A stretch of 17,003 bases of DNA, from assembly GCA_030526455.1 (NCBI GenBank), contig JAUNCU010000043.1:1-17003 (forward strand). The letters are read 5' to 3'. A model generated the notes under the pieces. The model had not been told where the DNA came from and ran no database searches. It was given only the letters and a program-made list of their open reading frames with translations. The position numbers were made by a program, and so were the translations under genes. This document shows, in pieces, positions 14,759 to 17,003 of the stretch. This DNA is from Bacteroidales bacterium. GTDB lineage: Bacteria > Bacteroidota > Bacteroidia > Bacteroidales > Muribaculaceae. The first letter of the stretch is position 1; every line of letters starts with the position of its first letter.

Positions 14759-15601
14759 ATGGAAAAAGAAAAAAACTGGTTGGAACTTATCGGTGAAACC
14801 GCTACCTATATTCAACAGAAAGTGGGCGAAATGCCCAAGACTGCCATCATCCTGGGCACAGGCCTGGGCGAACTGGTGAAGCACATCGACATTAAGGTGG
14901 CTATCCCTTATGCAGAAATCCCCAACTTCCCCGTATCGACAGTGGAAGGCCACAGCGGCCGACTCATTTTCGGTAACCTGGGCAACAAATACATCATGGC
15001 CATGCAGGGCCGATTCCACTACTACGAAGGCTACAGCATGAAGGAAGCCACTTTCCCCGTGCGCGTGATGAACAAACTGGGCGTGAAGACGCTCTTCGTG
15101 TCGAACGCGGCAGGCGGCATGAACCCTGAATTCCGCATCGGCGACCTCATGATTATCACCGACCACGTGAACCTCTTCCCCGAACACCCACTGCGCGGCA
15201 AGAACTACAACGAATTGGGTCCACGCTTCCCAAGCATGGACGAGCCCTACAGCCACCGCCTCATCGCAAAGGCAAAGGAAATTGCTGCCCAGAAAGGCAT
15301 TCGCCTGATGGAGGGTGTGTATGTGGGCACCCAAGGTCCCACCTTCGAAACCCCTGCCGAATATCGCTACTTCTCACGCCTCGGTGGCGACGCTGTGGGC
15401 ATGAGCACTGTGCCTGAAGTGATTGTGGCACGCCACATGGACATGGAAGTATTCGGCATGTCGGTAATCACCGACCTCGGCGGCGAAGGCATCGAAGTGG
15501 TGAAAGTGAGCCACGAAGAAGTGCAAGAAGCAGCAGCCAAAGCCGAACCAGTAATGTCGATGGTAATGGAAGAAATCATCAACCAATTCCAGGAATTGTA
15601 A
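14759..15601 (+). CDS. Purine nucleoside phosphorylase, trimeric class
   Basis: This enzyme splits purine nucleosides with phosphate to give a free base and ribose 1-phosphate, for purine salvage. At 280 residues it fits the trimeric (PNP/MTAP) class. Seen are the phosphate-binding L-G-T-G-L-G (32-37), G-H-S-G-R (64-68), G-R-F-H-Y-Y-E-G-Y (84-92), N-A-A-G-G (116-120), G-P-T-F-E-T-P-A-E201 with the base-binding glutamate, and G-D-A-V-G-M-S-T-V-P-E (210-220). In human PNP the residue N243, which reads the 6-oxo group, lies in L-I-T-N; here the segment is V-I-T-D239, so substrate range may differ. The gene lies 91 bases after lpxK and before a CTAG repeat array. Confidence 0.94.
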   Translation: MEKEKNWLELIGETATYIQQKVGEMPKTAIILGTGLGELVKHIDIKVAIPYAEIPNFPVSTVEGHSGRLIFGNLGNKYIMAMQGRFHYYEGYSMKEATFPVRVMNKLGVKTLFVSNAAGGMNPEFRIGDLMIITDHVNLFPEHPLRGKNYNELGPRFPSMDEPYSHRLIAKAKEIAAQKGIRLMEGVYVGTQGPTFETPAEYRYFSRLGGDAVGMSTVPEVIVARHMDMEVFGMSVITDLGGEGIEVVKVSHEEVQEAAAKAEPVMSMVMEEIINQFQEL

Positions 15602-15610
15602 AGAAGAGGA

Positions 15611-15656
15611 ATTCTAGAGGCTCTAGTGTTTCTAGTTTTTCTAGAGCCTCTAGAAT
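15611..15656. repeat. Perfect 16-base inverted repeat within the CTAG array
   Basis: Arms 15611-15626 and 15641-15656 are exact reverse complements around a 14-base loop. It begins 9 bases after the PNP stop codon and would form a strong hairpin in either transcript direction. Confidence 0.9.
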
Positions 15657-15680
15657 CTCTAGTACCACTAGTGCTACTAG
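15614..15680. repeat. Eight phased CTAG copies, period exactly 9
   Basis: CTAG begins at 15614, 15623, 15632, 15641, 15650, 15659, 15668 and 15677, each separated by five variable bases. No copy is broken. The word is otherwise rare in the window; I noted it only near 3219, 9764, 10154 and 10520. The array fills the gap between the PNP gene and thiL. Confidence 0.95.
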
Positions 15681-15686
15681 ATTTTT
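15658..15686 (+). terminator. Near-palindrome with T run after the PNP gene
   Basis: Positions 15658-15681 form a 24-base palindrome with one C-C mismatch and are followed by five T (15682-15686). Together with the 16-base inverted repeat just upstream, this is a plausible terminator for the PNP transcript, made from the last three units of the CTAG array. Confidence 0.5.
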
Positions 15687-15713
15687 CTCCCAAAATACTT
15701 TTTTTCTCAAATT

Positions 15714-16772
15714 ATGACCCAAGAAACAGAAATCTCTACTTTGGGTGAGTTTGGCTTGATTGAGCGACTCACCAAGGATTTTCCGATAAAGAATGCCTCT
15801 ACGCAAGTGGGCGTGGGCGACGACTGTGCGGTGCTTAACTATAGCGGCAACGCGAATATGCGCACGCTCGTCACTACCGACGTGCTGCTCGAAGGCATCC
15901 ACTTCGACCTCACCTACACCCCGCTGCGCCACCTGGGCTACAAGGCGGCGGTGGTCAACTTCAGCGACGTGTATGCCATGAACGGTCAGCCTAAGCAAAT
16001 CACCGTGTCGCTCGGCATCTCAAAGCGTTTCACCATTGAGCACATCAGCGAACTCTATGCCGGTCTGCAACTGGCTTGTGAGCAGTATGGCGTCGACCTC
16101 GTGGGTGGCGACACCTCGGCGTCGGTGACCGGACTCATCATCTCCATCACTTGCATCGGCGAGGGAGAAGAGGGCAAAATCGTGTACCGCAGCGGCGCTA
16201 AGGACACCGACCTCATATGCGTGAGTGGCGACCTCGGTGCGGCCTATATGGGGCTGCAACTGCTTGAGCGCGAACGCGAAGTGGGCGCGGGACAGAAAGA
16301 TTTCCAGCCCGATTTCGCTGGGCGTGAATACATTCTCGAACGCCAACTCAAGCCCGAAGCACGCCGCGACGTGATTGCCGAACTGCAAGAACTGGGCATT
16401 CAGCCAACGGCCATGATGGACGTGAGCGACGGCCTCTCGAGCGAATTGCTCCACATCTGCAAAGACAGCAACGTGGGCTGCCGCGTGTATGAAGACCGCA
16501 TCCCCATCGACTATCAGACTGCAGTGATGGCCGAAGAATTCAACATGAGCCTCGTGACCGCTGCCATGAACGGCGGCGAAGACTACGAATTGCTCTTCAC
16601 CGTGCCGCTCACCGACCACGAAAAGGTGCAGAAGATGAAGACCGCACGCCTCATCGGCCGCATCACCAAGCCCGAACTCGGCACCTACATGTGCACCCGC
16701 GACGACACCGAACTCCCCATCCGAGCCCAAGGCTGGAACGCCTTCACCCCAGAAACAAGCGAAGAAGCATAA
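15714..16772 (+). CDS. thiL: Thiamine-monophosphate kinase
   Basis: ThiL phosphorylates thiamine monophosphate to the active cofactor thiamine diphosphate in the cytoplasm. The 352-residue protein has the PurM/ThiL-fold signatures: G-D-D-C-A-V-L (35-41) and T-T-D-V-L-L-E-G-I-H-F (54-64) for metal and nucleotide binding, V-N-F-S-D-V-Y-A-M (81-89), G-G-D-T-S (131-135), V-S-G-D-L-G (170-175), M-D-V-S-D-G-L-S (235-242) and G-G-E-D-Y-E-L-L-F (287-295). The ATG lies 112 bases after the PNP stop, past the CTAG array. No TAnnTTTG box is clear, so it may depend on read-through. A strong terminator ends the gene. Confidence 0.96.
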   Translation: MTQETEISTLGEFGLIERLTKDFPIKNASTQVGVGDDCAVLNYSGNANMRTLVTTDVLLEGIHFDLTYTPLRHLGYKAAVVNFSDVYAMNGQPKQITVSLGISKRFTIEHISELYAGLQLACEQYGVDLVGGDTSASVTGLIISITCIGEGEEGKIVYRSGAKDTDLICVSGDLGAAYMGLQLLEREREVGAGQKDFQPDFAGREYILERQLKPEARRDVIAELQELGIQPTAMMDVSDGLSSELLHICKDSNVGCRVYEDRIPIDYQTAVMAEEFNMSLVTAAMNGGEDYELLFTVPLTDHEKVQKMKTARLIGRITKPELGTYMCTRDDTELPIRAQGWNAFTPETSEEA

Positions 16773-16808
16773 GCCTGCAGCCAGCATCATAGCCAGGCTT
16801 TACAAAAT

Positions 16809-16845
16809 AAATCAGTGTGGTCCCACCTGCCACACTGATTTTTTT
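16809..16845 (+). terminator. Intrinsic terminator after thiL
   Basis: A perfect stem of 12 pairs (16809-16820 / 16830-16841) with a 9-base loop runs into a T run that ends at 16845. It is the clearest rho-independent terminator on the plus strand and ends the sppA-lpxK-PNP-thiL group. Confidence 0.92.
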
Positions 16846-17003
16846 GCCCCCAAAAAATACTTGTATATATTGAAAAATTATAATTTCTATATCGTTGTAA
16901 ATAATTGAAAATAAATATAATATACATCATGCAATCAAAGGGTTGCCATCCTGTTTTCCGCGCTGTTTTGATATTTTAAAAATGCACATTGATTATCAAT
17001 GAT
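16846..17003. other. AT-rich tail of the window, no gene seen
   Basis: The stretch is very AT-rich from about 16850 to 16930 and holds no open frame worth calling. Inverted repeats are seen at GCAATC / GGTTGC (16931-16946, one wobble) and in the last 20 bases (ATTGAT-T-ATCAAT). It may be the promoter region of a gene beyond the edge. Confidence 0.45.

Noticed and set aside
15611..15686. CTAG array as a CRISPR or an insertion-sequence end
   Set aside because: Units of 9 bases with 5-base spacers are far too short for CRISPR, and no transposase or target duplication is nearby.
15579..15998. Minus-strand frame with L-E-x repeats across the CTAG array
   Set aside because: The repeating L-E-x is only the translation of the 9-base DNA period; the rest of the frame is antisense to thiL.
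16846..17003. CRISPR leader or attachment site in the AT-rich tail
   Set aside because: No repeat unit or tRNA end is present; a promoter region for a gene outside the window is the simpler reading.

Overview
The window looks like ordinary chromosomal sequence from a member of the Bacteroidales (Bacteroidota); I cannot fix the family, though Muribaculaceae or Prevotellaceae would fit. The reasons are -7 boxes of the Bacteroidota form TAnnTTTG in front of several genes, the lack of strong Shine-Dalgarno sites, a DUF4296 lipoprotein gene, and gene runs (ileS-dksA-lspA-DUF4296 and sppA-lpxK-PNP-thiL) that I recall as typical of this order. I see no mobile element, phage, CRISPR array, tRNA or rRNA.

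Layout. Positions 187-11367 are all minus strand. Read in the direction of transcription they hold: a small polytopic membrane protein, ddl and murF (peptidoglycan precursor synthesis); a 51-residue Pmp3/YqaE-type membrane peptide; ileS, a DksA-like regulator, lspA and a DUF4296 lipoprotein gene; then an MlaE permease and MlaF ATPase pair (phospholipid transport), closed by a good terminator at 104-147. A divergent gap (11368-11736) separates these from the plus-strand group sppA, lpxK, purine nucleoside phosphorylase and thiL, closed by a strong terminator at 16809-16845. The last 150 bases are AT-rich and hold no gene I can support.

Theme. Most genes serve the envelope: MurF, Ddl and perhaps the membrane protein (cell wall), LpxK (lipid A), LspA (lipoprotein maturation), MlaEF (lipid trafficking) and SppA (signal-peptide breakdown). 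IleRS, PNP, ThiL and the DksA-like protein are housekeeping.

What stands out. (1) Three gaps carry short tandem arrays with different words but the same exact 9-base period: AGCGAATTW at 7967-7993, TCGGACYTA at 11448-11492 and CTAG+5 at 15614-15680. The last has eight perfectly phased CTAG copies and two palindromes. (2) IleRS carries GIHH where HxGH is expected, the swapped motif of mupirocin-hyper-resistant type 2 IleRS. (3) The DksA-like protein keeps one of four zinc-ligand cysteines. (4) The membrane protein before ddl-murF resembles the membrane segment fused to MurF in other bacteria, as far as I recall. (5) The PNP has Asp where 6-oxopurine-specific trimeric PNPs have Asn. (6) A long nested hairpin lies in the gap at 1751-2053.
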